Positions 32,505 through 44,147 of a stretch of 64,000 nt of DNA are shown here, piece after piece (position 1 is the stretch's first letter; each line of letters opens with the position of its first letter). The position numbers were made by a program, and so were the translations under genes. The stretch is from Phragmites australis (Eukaryota > Streptophyta > Magnoliopsida > Poales > Poaceae), in contig NC_084928.1 of NCBI RefSeq assembly GCF_958298935.1, positions 20,553,501 through 20,617,500 of the forward strand, in the 5' to 3' direction. The notes under the pieces were generated by a model. The model searched no databases and was not told the origin of the DNA. It saw only the letters and a program-made list of their open reading frames with translations.

Positions 32505-35500
32505 TTTGCAAAAGTTCGCTAGAAATCTCTCATTTAAAACTCTTTTGATATTGTGTTCAAAATCTTAAAAAGAAAATGTTTTCAAAATTGGAAAACCCCT
32601 CTCGGACCCTATCTCCTCGCCGGTCCAACCCTTTCCCTTTCCTTCGGCCCACTCTTCCTCCTGCCCCTCTCTTTCTTCTCCCACCCGAGTGGGCCGCCCC
32701 TTTTCTCCCTGTGCTGGGCCGCATCCCGAGCCGGCCCACTTGTGCGCTGAACCACCCCCTCCCCCCCCCCCCTCTGTTCTGCTGCCAAGCAGGCCCACCC
32801 GAGCCGAGCCAAGCCGCGCCAATCCGCCCGAGCCGAGCCGTGTCAACTCGCCCGGCTCCGCTTCTTCAACCTCCGGCGCGCCCGTTCCCCTCCGCCAACT
32901 CGCCACCGAATCAGCGCCTCCCCGCGCCCCCTCCCCTTCCAAAATCGGCTGGATTCAATGCCATAACTCCCCATCGAGTGATTCCGCCCGTTTCCCCCTT
33001 CTTTACCCCTCCCTAATGCTCAATCAAAAATGAAAACCATCGCAATTAAGTCCATGTTCGCCAGCCGTTTTTCTTCAATTCCGGCCGGTGCCCTCCCCCT
33101 CTTGAGTATTTGAGCAGCCGATCACCTTCATGGAAAGCTTCCGCACCCACTTCAACCATTTTCCCCTCGATTTTAGCTCGGATTTGACCCCGGCACCGTC
33201 ATCTTCATCTTCGCTGGTGAGACCTTCTTTCACCGCCGCATTTCTTCATGGCCGGGCCACCATTGACCTCGGTTCCTCTCCCTTTGGTGTCACAGGGTCG
33301 CTGGAAGCACATCCCGCCGCTCCTTGACCTCTCTCCATCGCCGGAGCGCCGTCCTCCCGAGCTTAAGTACCGTCCGCCCAAGCTCAAGCACCGTCGGCTG
33401 CCATTCTCTGTCACTGGCCCCCCTCGGTTCACCTCCGATGACGTGAAGCCTCGGTATGCACTCCCCGTGAGCTCCTTTTTCGTTTGAAAATTGTCCCGTC
33501 GTATTTCGTGACCGTTTGCGAGATTCCGGTGAGGTTCCGGCCATTCCGCCGCCACCGGCCAGCCGCCGCCGGTCTGCACCGCCGGTCCAAGCTCCTTCAT
33601 TTTCCCACCGTCAGATTCGAGATGGATGGCCCAAATTAGATGCACCAATACCCCTTCGCCTAACCAATTCCGTTGCGACACGTGTGTTATGTAATCCCAG
33701 TCGGCAAAGAACCGCCACCTCATCACCCACATAAGCCGGCCACCTCAGCCTTTTTGCCCGCGCAGCAATGCCACATCATCATCCATTTACCCAGTCAGAT
33801 TTATATTTGTTTTAACTCGTGAAAAGTGGTATTTTTGCACTTTAGCCCCTAGACTTCTCTGTAACCTCATAAAAGCCCTGTACTTTTATAGAAACCCCTG
33901 GGTTTTTTATAAATAAGATTTTCAGTATAAAAACAATTCGGTAATTCTCTGAAATTCAAGTAAAATTTGCAGAATAGCCCCTATAACTTCAAAAGCTCAA
34001 TACTTTTTTCTCGTAGCTCCGATTTGGGCGATTTTTGCGCCCAAATGTTCGTAGCGACGTGTAGAATCTTTTTGTAGGGGGTTTTTTTTTTTTTCTAGTT
34101 TTAATACTGTTTGGTGTACTGTTCTTAGGTTTTCGTGTTGTATGTCTTTTCCGGTCTGTCGTATAGGAGGTGACAGTTCGAGAATCCGCAAGATCAAGTG
34201 TTTGAAGACGTTGAGCAGCACCCTGTCAAAGGCAAGTGTCCTTGAGCATATTTATCCTGTTTTAGAATTGCAGGTGTGGTTTTTAACCTTCAAAATGCAT
34301 GCTTGTCTAAACATGAATCCTATGTTAGGGTTTACTAGTTTTGAATCAATATTTTTCCTTGTCGCCGTTGTTCATCATGTTATGAAAATGGGTAGTTTAT
34401 GCTAGCGCAGTCTTGGTTGGGAAATCTTAATATTGATTAATGAACTATGCAACAATGTTGGGAGATGGTAATTCTTTTTGTAGCAACATGGTATAGGTTT
34501 TCCCCAACAGAATGGATGGTTTGAGGTGGAGCCTATGACATGTTTGTGTTTGTATCTATGTGGGGTCCTAAGGACCGGTTCTTGGGCATGTAACCAAGTT
34601 TTGTTCGCACAACTACGAGGGTTATATGGGTACGACCTAGCCAACTAATTAGTCACCTTCTAGCTTAGTGGGCACCATAGGTCGGTATAAGTGGCACAAG
34701 AGGGGGCTTCTGCAGCAATGTAATTGTCTGTTAGCGGTGAAACCTCAGTGGGTGCCTGCGGGTTAGAGGGAGCTTTGTAAAGGCCTTGTAGTGAGACCCC
34801 GACTCCACACCCCAGAAGTTTGGAGCAACAAGGGAATCACGACTCGTGGGAAAAGCAGTGCAAACTCTGCAGAGTGTCAATCTGGTCGATCAGCCGTGCT
34901 CACGGATAAGAGCGAGCTTGGACTTCCTTAGGATTAGTTGGGGTTAAGATTTGGTATGGTGAGTTGGGGTAGCCAGGTAATGGAATTATCTGGTGAGTCT
35001 TGGTAGTCGGATGGAATCCGATGAGTCGAACCTTTGGTTATAGTCATGTCTTTTCACTTAGTAAATAGGATACCTGATGTTGGAGTCATAGGCAGATCAT
35101 AGTTGCTTAGTGCTGTTAGCCAGTGTCAAAGTACATTCCTTGACATAAGCCGCATATCATGTTTTTTTTCCCTACGCTTGCAGAGTACAATCTTTGTACT
35201 CACACTTGTTGTCCCCTACCCTGCATCCTACCGCTGTTTAGAAGCTGGCAATGAAGCTGGAGCTTTCGACGATGACTTCGACCCAGAGCTGCTGTTCTAG
35301 GCTGTGTTGCCCCTGGTCGGCGCCTGTGGAAGATGGAGCCACTGGCACTAAAGACCCTTTAGTTTCCTCAGCTGTGTTTTCTTTAGACCCTCGGGTCCTT
35401 TTGTATTAAGTTAAATACGTTGTTGTAATAAAGGCACTATGATGATATTACTAATGATGTAAGCACATGTATGAAACTTGATCCTGGCATATATGTGTTG

Positions 35501-35535
35501 TGCCCAGTTTTGTTCCTTTAAAACTGGGTGTTACA
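32505..35535 (+). repeat. Tekay/Del-like solo LTR, 5'-truncated
   Basis: About 3 kb with no internal domain. It has a CT- and CCG-rich proximal part (32590-33760), a conserved-looking middle with CTCTGCAGAGTG and CGATCAGCCGTGCTCACGG (about 34864-34905), and ends AAACTGGGTGTTACA at 35535. The long length and this middle motif are familiar from Tekay/Del chromovirus LTRs of grasses; the lineage call is from memory. The expected TGTAACACCC start is absent, so the 5' end is lost at the junction with the nested MULE arm. Pro-rich open frames here are judged noncoding. Confidence 0.6.
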
Positions 35536-35539
35536 TAGT

Positions 35540-37735
35540 AGATGGCCAGGCATGAGTGCTGAAGTAGGGTGCGAATGGTGGAGGTCCGAACGGTGGACGT
35601 GCGAACGGTCGAGGTGCAAATGAAGATGTTCCGGCTTCATCACCGTAGTAACCTATGGAATATATTAGATATACTATTAAATATATTGAATATGGCAATG
35701 TAGTGGCACCCATTACCGGAGAGGCTTGCGAGCGGTGAAGGTATCAACATTGGGCATGGTCTTGGCGGCAACGTCGAGAAGTATGTAGGTGCACATAATA
35801 TATTTTTTGAAATTAATGCATCAGTAACAAAAGAATATCGCTAACCGTCGTGCGTATGAAAAATGCGTACATGTTGTGTCCAGGTGGTGGTGTGGATGTC
35901 GGTCCCGGTGGAGATCGTTGCACATCAGACCTCCTGGACGACTTTGCATGGACCCCACTCAACCTGGAAGGAGCACCGACGACGACTGCAGTGGATCGGC
36001 ATGAGGTAAGCTTCAAGGTCTACGCGGTCTTGTCAAAAACCCGCTACATCCACCGCACTAAGATGCATCCCTTGCATGAGGTGGTCCATGGTTCCAGCCA
36101 CGTCCCTATGGATATCGTAAATGATATTAGCCTGTTGAAAGAACGATGAGCCTATGGTGAGACGTCCCTATGTGTACGCTGGACGTACCACCGCAGGTAC
36201 TCCTTGAAGCTCGGTTCGGTGAAAGAACGAGGCTCCTCGATGACATCCTTAAGGGCATGAGCCCATGCTGAGACATATGGCGTCAAGTGATCTTCCCAGA
36301 GGTTGCCACCCGGTTGGCCCTTTTGTGTATATCTGCAAGTCAACCATGTTAGATAGATTGTAAATGAGACGAATGCTATGGATTATGTATTTGATTTTAG
36401 TTACCTATGAATGTGGCTTGGAACCGTGTGAACGTTGATCAAGGGGAAAGCCTGAAAGTGTCCGAACTGCCTCATCATGGGGTGGAGTGAGTACTTCTCG
36501 ACGTAGATGTCGAAGAGAAGCGGTTTCTTCGTAAGCCAGTACTCCTCATCACAGCTACACAACAGAGACAGACTGACAGATGTACGAGCTTGTTTGAACA
36601 AGTGGCTGTAGGGGGTCTAGACCACATCTTTTGGACGCAGACGGTTGAACTGAGAGCTAAAAAGCTCGTACGCACTGTGTGCCTGCTTGTGCGTCCAGTG
36701 CGGCTGTGGAGAAAAATAGTAAGAAACCAAAATTAAAACATGTGGCAAGTGAAGTATAGCTATATTTCATACGTACCCAACGTCGACACCACAACGAGCC
36801 TATGGTGGGCCCGTCCTCCTCGTGTTCACTGTACCATTCCTCAGGGTACGGGGACTGGTCCACAACAAGCCACCCAATCGCGAACCACTCGTACGACCAC
36901 AACTACAGCAATAGTGGGTACCCAACAAATGTGGGTTGTGGCTCCTTCTTCGTGCACACGTCGCAGAAGGCCCGATACATCGCCGCAAGGACAGCGAAGG
37001 CCCAGCTCAACCTGGGGGACACCATCGTGCTCCGCATCTGCGATCCACCTCGCGTACGGAATAAGGGTCCCCGACACCAGGTGGCATTGGCTGCTGGTGA
37101 ACATAATCCAGCCGAACAACCAAAGTAGGTAGTCCTTCAAGTGCCTCGAGACCGAGTACAAGCCGACGCCCAGGTGCATGTATGTAGGATTGAAGTAATG
37201 CAAATGATGATGAGTAAAATTTCTTTGAAATCATAAAGTAAATGAGAAGGTAAATTGCAAGGTACCTAGAACTGGAGGATCCACTTCTTCGGGGGCCCTC
37301 GTGGATCTAACAGGAACTCAGGCACGTAGGCGGGTGCGTCATCTGTCCGCTGAATAGGAGCGAACCACTAGTGCATGACATTCATCCAGTTTGTATCCAT
37401 GTCGACGAGTCCAACGGGGGCTCCGGTGCAAGGTAAGCCTAACAGGTAGGCTATGTCCTGCAACGTCGGAGTCATCTCGTCGCAGGGGAGGTGGAAAGTG
37501 TGGGTCTCAGGCCTCCACCGGTCGACCAATGCAACGATTAGCAAACACTCAAAATAGAATCATGTCGCCGCTGCCTCAGGGTTCTCTGTCACTCTGGACT
37601 TCACCAAAGTAGCTCCCCAGGGCCACGTGGTTGTAAACTTCTAACCCCGTCTGGTGAACGGCAGACAAGAAGCTGCGGTGCTTCTTGTCCACTGTAGGGT
37701 CAAGAAGCTCGGGGGTCGATGGGTGCGTCATATTT
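35540..37735 (-). pseudogene. Second, diverged PMD gene of the outer MULE
   Basis: Minus-strand pieces in order: MTHPSTPELLDPTVDKKH (from 37735), an HTFHFP-like and GLP-containing stretch in a shifted frame (about 37510-37430), HLGVGLYSVSRHLKDYLLWL with LIPYARWIADAEHD (about 37160-37030), WSYEWFAIGWLV with YPEEWYSEHEEDGP (36900-36800), KEYLRWYVQRT (about 36200) and a Pro-rich tail, FAPRPFARPPFGPPPFAP (near 35600). Order and motifs match PMD proteins such as the intact copy at 25935, but it is clearly another subfamily. Frameshifts and stops break it. Same strand as, and directly downstream of, the mudrA gene, as expected for a two-gene MULE. Confidence 0.75.
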
Positions 37736-37974
37736 GCATTGAAACTAAATATAAACAATCTGTTACATGAAAATATACACACAGTTACATGAACAACATA
37801 TAACATACACGTACACAAAGTTACATGAACATATTACAACATATAGGTACATAATCAAATACAAATATAAGGTCCAAATGCAACATACATAAGTAAGGTG
37901 AAAACCATAAAAATATAACATCGAGATACGCTAAATACATTCACACTTGACCACTCTCATGACCCCATCTACAC

Positions 37975-40520
37975 ACCAGGTATATTTTTTGGACAATACT
38001 TGTATGTGTGACCTGTTTCATCACATTTGCTGCATTGCTTCACCCTTGTACCTACCTCAGATTCATCTATATCATTTCGAATCCATCGAGTTTGTCGACG
38101 TCCTGGTGTGTACTTCATCCTCTCAAAGTCTGGCACATAGATTTGTGAGGGACCTGGATTACTTGTAAACGTATCAACAATGTCATAGCCATAAAGCTCA
38201 TGGTTTCATATGTTTAGTATTTGATCCATCATAAAGTAGTTACAAACATATTGTCTGGGTAGCATATTATGCTCTCCACATGCAGCAATGGAGTGTGTAC
38301 ACGGCCTGTGTAGCAATTGTGGCTTCTGACACGTATAGATGCATGTTCCAATCCTAAACACGCACTCTTACACATGGCACTCACGTCTACCACCCCTACG
38401 ACCCTTATCACGATACAAGACACTGAACTTGTGCTCCGCAGTTCCCTCCTGATTGGTGCGGTGCATTTGTGCCTTCTTCATGGCCATCTCCATGTACTCA
38501 CATAGCATCGATCAATACAACATACGATTATCTTCCATTGCCTTCGAAACAGCTGCGTAGCGATCAATGAAATATCTGCAAGTCCCACGCATAATACCTT
38601 TAACAATTCTAACAAGTGGGAAGGACCTCATATCCCACATGACCTAGTTGTAGATCTCAGCAAGATTAGTTGTCATTATCCCATACCTTGCTCCTCCAAT
38701 GTCATACATCAAAGCCCATTTCTCTCTTAGCTCATTTCGTATCCATTGCGAAAAGTTCCTAACAGCTGACTCTGACCTCCTTACTATCTAGGGAGTTTCT
38801 GTTGGGATGGGTCCAAGAGCAATCGGGTCATCTCCTATGTCTCCTAGCTCACATGTCTGCTTCATGGTTAGTTCGTCTAGTCTTACCCATAGGGCGTTGA
38901 ACTTTCTCTGCTGGTTTTGGCTACATAATTTCTTGAAAAGATTCATCAAGTCTTTGTTTTGAATTGTCAGTAAAAGTTTGTACCCATATGCCTCATGCAC
39001 CACCTGCTCTTCAAGTCGGGCCACTTTGCTCTTACACACTGTTGAACATTGTCGTATTGCATATCCAGCAAAGCCTGCAATAGCCTTGCATGTCTATCAT
39101 GAATCAAATAAATATCAGGCTGGTCCAAAACAATAGCATGCTTCACCCGCTCAAGGAACCAATACCAACTGTCCCTGTTCTCACTCTCCACAAAGGTAAA
39201 TCCCAGTGGTAGGACTTGGTTGTTCCCGTCTACCCCAATTGCAGATAATATCTGTCCTTTATACTTCCTAGTGAGGAACGTCCCGTCCAAGTAAATGATG
39301 GGTCGACAATGCCTAAATGTCTTGATGGTTTCCGCAAATGCAAAGAAAGCACGCTGCAATACTCGCTTCCCGCTATACTTCACATCAGTCGAGGGGTAAT
39401 GCTTGATGTCAAAGTAACTTCCAGGGTTTCTCGCACATATTGTGGCTAGTTGACATGGTAGGTTGTTATATGAATCTTCGTATGTCCCAAATCTCATCTC
39501 AATAGCCTTCTGTTTTGCTCTCCATGCTTTGGTGTAGTTTATCGTGTACTGAAACCTTTCCTCGATAGCATGGATTATTGATCGTGGCTCATACTTTAGG
39601 TCCACAATCTCTCCATACATAACATTGGTAACAAAAGTAGATGATAGGTTCTGGTGGGAGAACTCTACTTCCTCAATATGATAATTATGCTCCGTATTGA
39701 GCACTCCCAGTAGTCAATCCACTTCCCCCTGAATACGTGCACCCTCCAAGGACAATCAGGCACTAAACACTAGATGTCGTACTCCCTTTTGCTCGACTTC
39801 ACAACCTTGAACTACCTCCAAAGACATAGCGACCAGAATTTCACTACATCAATAACAACTTTCTTACTAGGGTACATACCACCCTAGGACACCTCGTTCT
39901 CATGATATTCCCACGGTGTCCGATGAGCCTCACTAACCACTAGATTCAAAAATTCTTAATTCCTCCACTTTGCAGGAACAGGAGCATTTCCCTCCTTGTT
40001 GGATGAATCCTCATCGGCAATGACTACCTCCAGCTCTTGATCCTCCATTTCCATCCCTTCAATTATGCTAGGAATGTGCTCCCCCTCATTGGCTACACCC
40101 CTCGGTTGCATCTCACGCACATCCCAACATATTGCTCGTCCCCCACAATTGTTGAGTCTGCTTCATCCACCACTGCCTCACTTGTTCTTGCTATTGCTTC
40201 CGCAAAGTTTATCTCTGTTGGATCCTTCTGATATACCTTAGCTAGTAGAACTAGAGGGAGACCACGTTCACATGATATATCTACATATTGCCTCCAAGTA
40301 GATGTCACATTAATCGGAACAAGCTCTTCAAAGTACCCCAGAGTAGCACGGCTTAGCAGAGCTCTTAGCTTAAGCTCATGTTGCTGAGGATCAGTTAAAA
40401 ATGACGCATCAGCCACTTGCACATTGCCCACTGTGATCCTCTCATTGGCTCTACTAAGTCCGTTGATGACATGCTGAAATCCAGAGAGATCTACACTATT
40501 AGGACCATAACTAATTTAAC
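37975..40520 (-). pseudogene. mudrA-type MULE transposase, near full length
   Basis: Minus-strand order is complete. The N-terminal region includes GNVQVADASFL and ELKLRALLSRATLGYFEELV. The MuDR domain ends CPWRVHVF. The DDE core lies in an open 245-codon frame (39704-38967) with IIYLDGTFLTRKYKGQILSA and IHDRHARLLQAL, carrying the first two catalytic aspartates. Next come MTTNLAE, a damaged SWIM finger (YTCQKPQLLHRPCTHSIAA, first Cys displaced) and a CCHC knuckle CSKCDETGHTYKYC near 38010. About six stops or shifts, for example in the 39740-40060 linker, make it non-functional. Probably the founding transposase of the 19-kb element. Confidence 0.88.
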
Positions 40521-41149
40521 TTTCACCATATTATGTCTGAAAATATAATTTATCGGACAACCCTGGAAATATCCAAAAATTATATCCAATGTTAATACCA
40601 AAAAACTATACTTCTGATTATTGAAAGTCTAACAAAATTACCGACACCGATGATCACTTAACAATACGTTTATTTAATATTGCTCCTAAGCACACTAACC
40701 AATTTAAACTAATTAACCATCCGTCTATTTAATAAAGTTTCTAATTAGCTATAATTATTACTTACATCATTAGGCTGTAAAATCTAGATAATCAAAACTA
40801 CCATACTCTAAATACTATTGCATATGATAGCTATCCTACCATGTCAAAATTGATATTTACAATATACTACAAAAGATAGCATATATTACCTTTCTAAACC
40901 CTTGGTATCATATAATATAACTATTGTTATATTGCTGAACCCTAGATCTAGTGCTACTTTAATTACTAATAAAAACATAAGTCTAAAAAAGTTACTGGAA
41001 ACCGAGATCCAAAATCCACAGATCAAAATTAGTAGAGCTTCGCCGCACTGCCTCCCTCTCCTTTCCTCTCCTCTCCTCTCCTCCCCCTCTCTTTCTTTTT
41101 TTTCCAGATTTAAATAGCTATTTTGACTGATTTTCAGCTTTTTTATGCT
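40521..41149. other. AT-rich 5' region of the outer MULE
   Basis: No gene. A CT-microsatellite (CTCTCCTCTCCTCTCC) lies near 41060-41085. Confidence 0.5.
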
Positions 41150-41351
41150 AGTGGAGGGAGGTGGGGGTTGGAGCCTAACCGCCGTTGAGACAACGGCAAG
41201 GGGGCTAAGAGGGCGGTAAGGGGGGCGGGTGAGGGGGAGGGCCCTACCCAGCCATTTTAAGGGCCGGTAGATGCCTATTTCTGCAAACCTTACCATCAGG
41301 AGTCTATTTATTTAAATATTAGATATAAAAAATAAAGAAATAAAAAAACTC
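41150..41351. repeat. Right TIR region of the large MULE
   Basis: Reverse complement pairs with 22376-22660; ends CTC at 41349-41351, followed by the TTGATATAAC duplication at 41352-41361. Confidence 0.75.
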
Positions 41352-41472
41352 TTGATATAACGACGCGACCCAAGAACAAGAGCTCGTGGTAGCTTAGCCT
41401 AGGGTTTCTCACTCTGCCGCCGCTACTGTCGTAGCCACCGGAGGGAGGGAGGGAGGGAGGAGAGAGCGTGGG

Positions 41473-41567
41473 ATGGCAGAGAAGAAGCAGTGTGCTGGTG
41501 GGGCTAGGAAGGACGAGGTGACCACTCGCGAGTACACCGTCAACCTCCACAAGCGCCTCCACGGATG
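41473..41567 (+). CDS. RPL31: 60S ribosomal protein L31, first coding exon only
   Basis: ATG at 41473 opens MAEKKQCAGGARKDEVTTRE, continuing YTVNLHKRLHG, which matches the N-terminus of plant eL31 (usual length about 120 residues). The exon ends ...GGATG at 41567 before a GT donor (GTATGG), splitting the codon for the next residue as expected. The 5' UTR begins after the MULE duplication at 41362 and holds an AGGGTTT telo-box-like motif and GGGAGG repeats. No exon 2 (KKKAP block) was found to the right: after about 600 bp of intron-like DNA the sequence turns into a Copia LTR at about 42181. The gene is thus split at its 5' UTR by a MULE and probably in intron 1 by a retrotransposon. It is likely a broken extra copy. 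Confidence 0.8.
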
Positions 41568-42180
41568 GTATGGTAGCCAATGCCTCCCTACCCTCCTCTT
41601 TCTCCCATGTTAGCACCCAACACAAATCTTTCTTCTCTTTGGTGGTTGGGCTGATGTGAACCATGTTTGTTTAGCACCGCATTTCCATGTGGTTGACCTG
41701 TAGATCTTGGGGTAGTATGCTGTAATTGGACTAGCATGCTCTGATTGTGTGCTAGTTTCTTGCTGGAGTGTGTAGAGTCTGGGTATAGTCAGGTGCCTGT
41801 CTTTTTAATCCTGTGGCTGTGCACAGTTACATGCCTGGCAGAACGGAATCTGCACATCGTTACACTTGTTGCTTCTCGACATGCTACTAAGTGCTCCATT
41901 TGAGCGGGATATTTCTCTAATTGGACACCACCGTGGTTTGTCCATCATAATCTTGTCCCACTGTCTCATGGTCCCTTAGGAATCATGTCTTGTAAGTTGT
42001 ATCTTGTACTGTAAAGTATTATTCTGCGGCTTGTGCCCTCATGTAACAAGATGCGCTCCTGGCTGATACATTTGTCCCATTACCCGTTTTGTCTATGCCA
42101 GGCGGTTGTTTGAGCAGTCCTTAAGCAGAGCACAAATGTTCAAACACAAGGTACCCATTATTCTACTTATTTTCATCTAA
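41568..42180 (+). other. RPL31 intron-like sequence
   Basis: Follows the exon 1 donor. An exon-looking stretch near 42103-42152 (after ATGCCAG, before GTACCC) encodes no L31 sequence and is not called. Confidence 0.45.
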
Positions 42181-43932
42181 TGTTCCAAAAACGCAAAATC
42201 AGAAACATAAACTTTAGAGAGACAAAGCGAGAAAAAAGATTTAAGGTAACATGACATTATGGATGAAATCTAAACTATAGGTTCTATTTAAGATCATTTC
42301 ATATGTCTTTATGCACAAAAATTTGAAATTTGAATGAAGAATAAAGTAAAAAAGATAGTCATCGAAATAAGCAATTCTCTAAGTTAATGGTTTAGAAGTA
42401 AGTGGATTCAATATGAGTATATAAACGTTTATGCTTCTAGCAACAAGAAGAACAACTTCTCAAGGTTGAAAAATCGTAGCTCAAAGGCAAAAACAAAAAT
42501 CAATAAGAAAATTGAAAAACTTGCACCGAGAGCAAGGAAACCAAAATAATGAGACTAGAAGGAGATGAATACAAGCTCATGCGAGAAAATAAACTTCATT
42601 TAGCACAGAGATGAACCATATTTTAGATAGATTACAAAGATTTTTCTCTCACAAAAGCTCTAATCTATTACAAAGACTAAACATATCATCTTCTCTCTTC
42701 TAAAATCTATCACTAGGCTCTCAAATGGCTGGCTCATCCTCTCTATATAGCCATACCCCTCTACTTATAGGTCTAGGGAGATGTCTTAGCCCTTAAGTTT
42801 CCTTGTTCTTAAAATACTCTTCACCAGCAATGCACTCCAATCTACCACCGGGGCATTTTGGTCTATTTTTTGCTCCATCCATCGAACGGCCACGACTTCT
42901 TTACAACTTAGCTTCGCCTCGATGCAAGGTTCATGATGATGCCACATGACCCTCTAGTGCTTCCACGGTTTTGAGGCCAAACGGCGAAACCCTAGCACGC
43001 TTCTTAAAGTGTGACTAGCCGTCACTTGCTTCCACTTGAACAAAGCGCTTCGATATCGATGCATGTCCTTCGTCTTGTGATCTTGACCGTTGGAAAGTCC
43101 TCCTGCTCTCGATCCCTTAGGCCGCCTTATCACTTGCACCGGCATCCCCTTCGCTTAACTTTATCAACACGTCATCTTTATCAATCACCTAATGCTTCGC
43201 TTGACCACCTCCACGTGTACCAATAGGATCACTCTTGATTCCACCTGGCCTCCTTAATTGTTCAGCACCAAGCACCTACTTAGCCCCGATCGTCCGTCAT
43301 TGACTGCCAAGTTGTATCCATCATCTATACACCATGAGACAAGAGAATATGTTTCTCTAACCTCCATCACATGTTACTTCAATGCAATAAATCCATCATC
43401 AAAATCAGAACTCAAATCAGAGCTTTGCAACAATTTATGAATACTAGATATTCTGATCTGGACACCAAAACATCCGGTGTGTACACTCTTCTCAGCCGAA
43501 AAAATCACTCACTAGAGCTTCTGGTGCCCTGTCCGAACCAAGCACCAGAACTTCTGGTGTGCAAAACTCAAATTTTTGTCTAAAAAAATTCTCTCTACAA
43601 GAAATGCTCCGGCGCAAGCCTCCGGTATTACCATGTCCGTCACCGGACTTTCCGGTGAGTTAAAATTTGATTTCCTCTAAAACTTTGCTCTCTGCAAAAA
43701 ATAGCCCAGTATGCATAAATGCCCAACACCTGAACTTTTAGCCAACACCAGAATATCCGGTGTTGACATCAAAACTTCCGGTGTGTTGAAACTTCCTGCA
43801 GACAGAGAAGAACTTTGGCATCAACAAGAACAAATATCAACAAACACATGCTAACCAAGTTTAACTTAACTTGAGCATTGTCAATGACTCATCACACAAA
43901 TAAATCAAGACACTTCTTCACTTGGTTTCTCA
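42181..43932 (-). repeat. 3' LTR of the minus-strand Copia element
   Basis: On the minus strand the LTR starts TGAGAAACCAAGTG just after the purine tract CAAAGGGGAGA (43944-43934) and is taken to end at 42181 (…GGAACA). It has a TATA box, CTATATAGAG (about 42760-42751), and many short CCGGTGT / ACCGGAA-type palindromic motifs at 43460-43790. About 1.75 kb, right for a SIRE/Maximus-like Copia. The outer boundary is tentative. Confidence 0.55.
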
Positions 43933-44147
43933 ATCTCCCCTTTGACGAGTCCATTGACAACACATGAAGATCAAAGGAAGAGTTGAAACACAAAAATCAA
44001 TTAGCACATCTAGGTGATCCGAAAGCCAAAGAAAAGTAAGAACATGATCACTTAGTATAAAAAGGAATTGCAAAAAGCTAGAAACCAAAAATGAATTTTT
44101 TTAATTTTTTCCTTTGAGCACCAATTTTTCCCCCTTGTTGACAATTG

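Larger units (their letters stand above)
22376..41351 (-). mobile_element. 19-kb autonomous-type MULE with nested insertions
   Basis: The left end (22376 on) and the reverse complement of the right end (41351 back) both begin GAGTTTTTT. They align through an AT-rich ~90 bp, with CTAATATTTAAATAAATA shared exactly, and then a GC-rich block containing CCTCCCCCTC and CCGCCCTCTTAG. Identity is roughly three quarters by eye. The exact 10-bp duplication TTGATATAAC flanks both ends. In minus orientation the contents are mudrA transposase (40520-37975), PMD gene (37735-35540), then, beyond a nested LTR and a nested second MULE, a GRF-like zinc-finger gene (24676-23100). All three are decayed. The target is the RPL31 5' UTR, in line with the known preference of MULEs for gene 5' ends. 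Confidence 0.8.

Noticed and set aside
32565..33760. Several Pro/Ser/Arg-rich frames up to 175 codons
   Set aside because: They overlap on both strands in the CT/CCG-rich part of a long Gypsy LTR.
42103..42152. Candidate RPL31 exon 2 with splice-like borders
   Set aside because: The translation (RLFEQSLSRAQMFKHK) has no similarity to L31.
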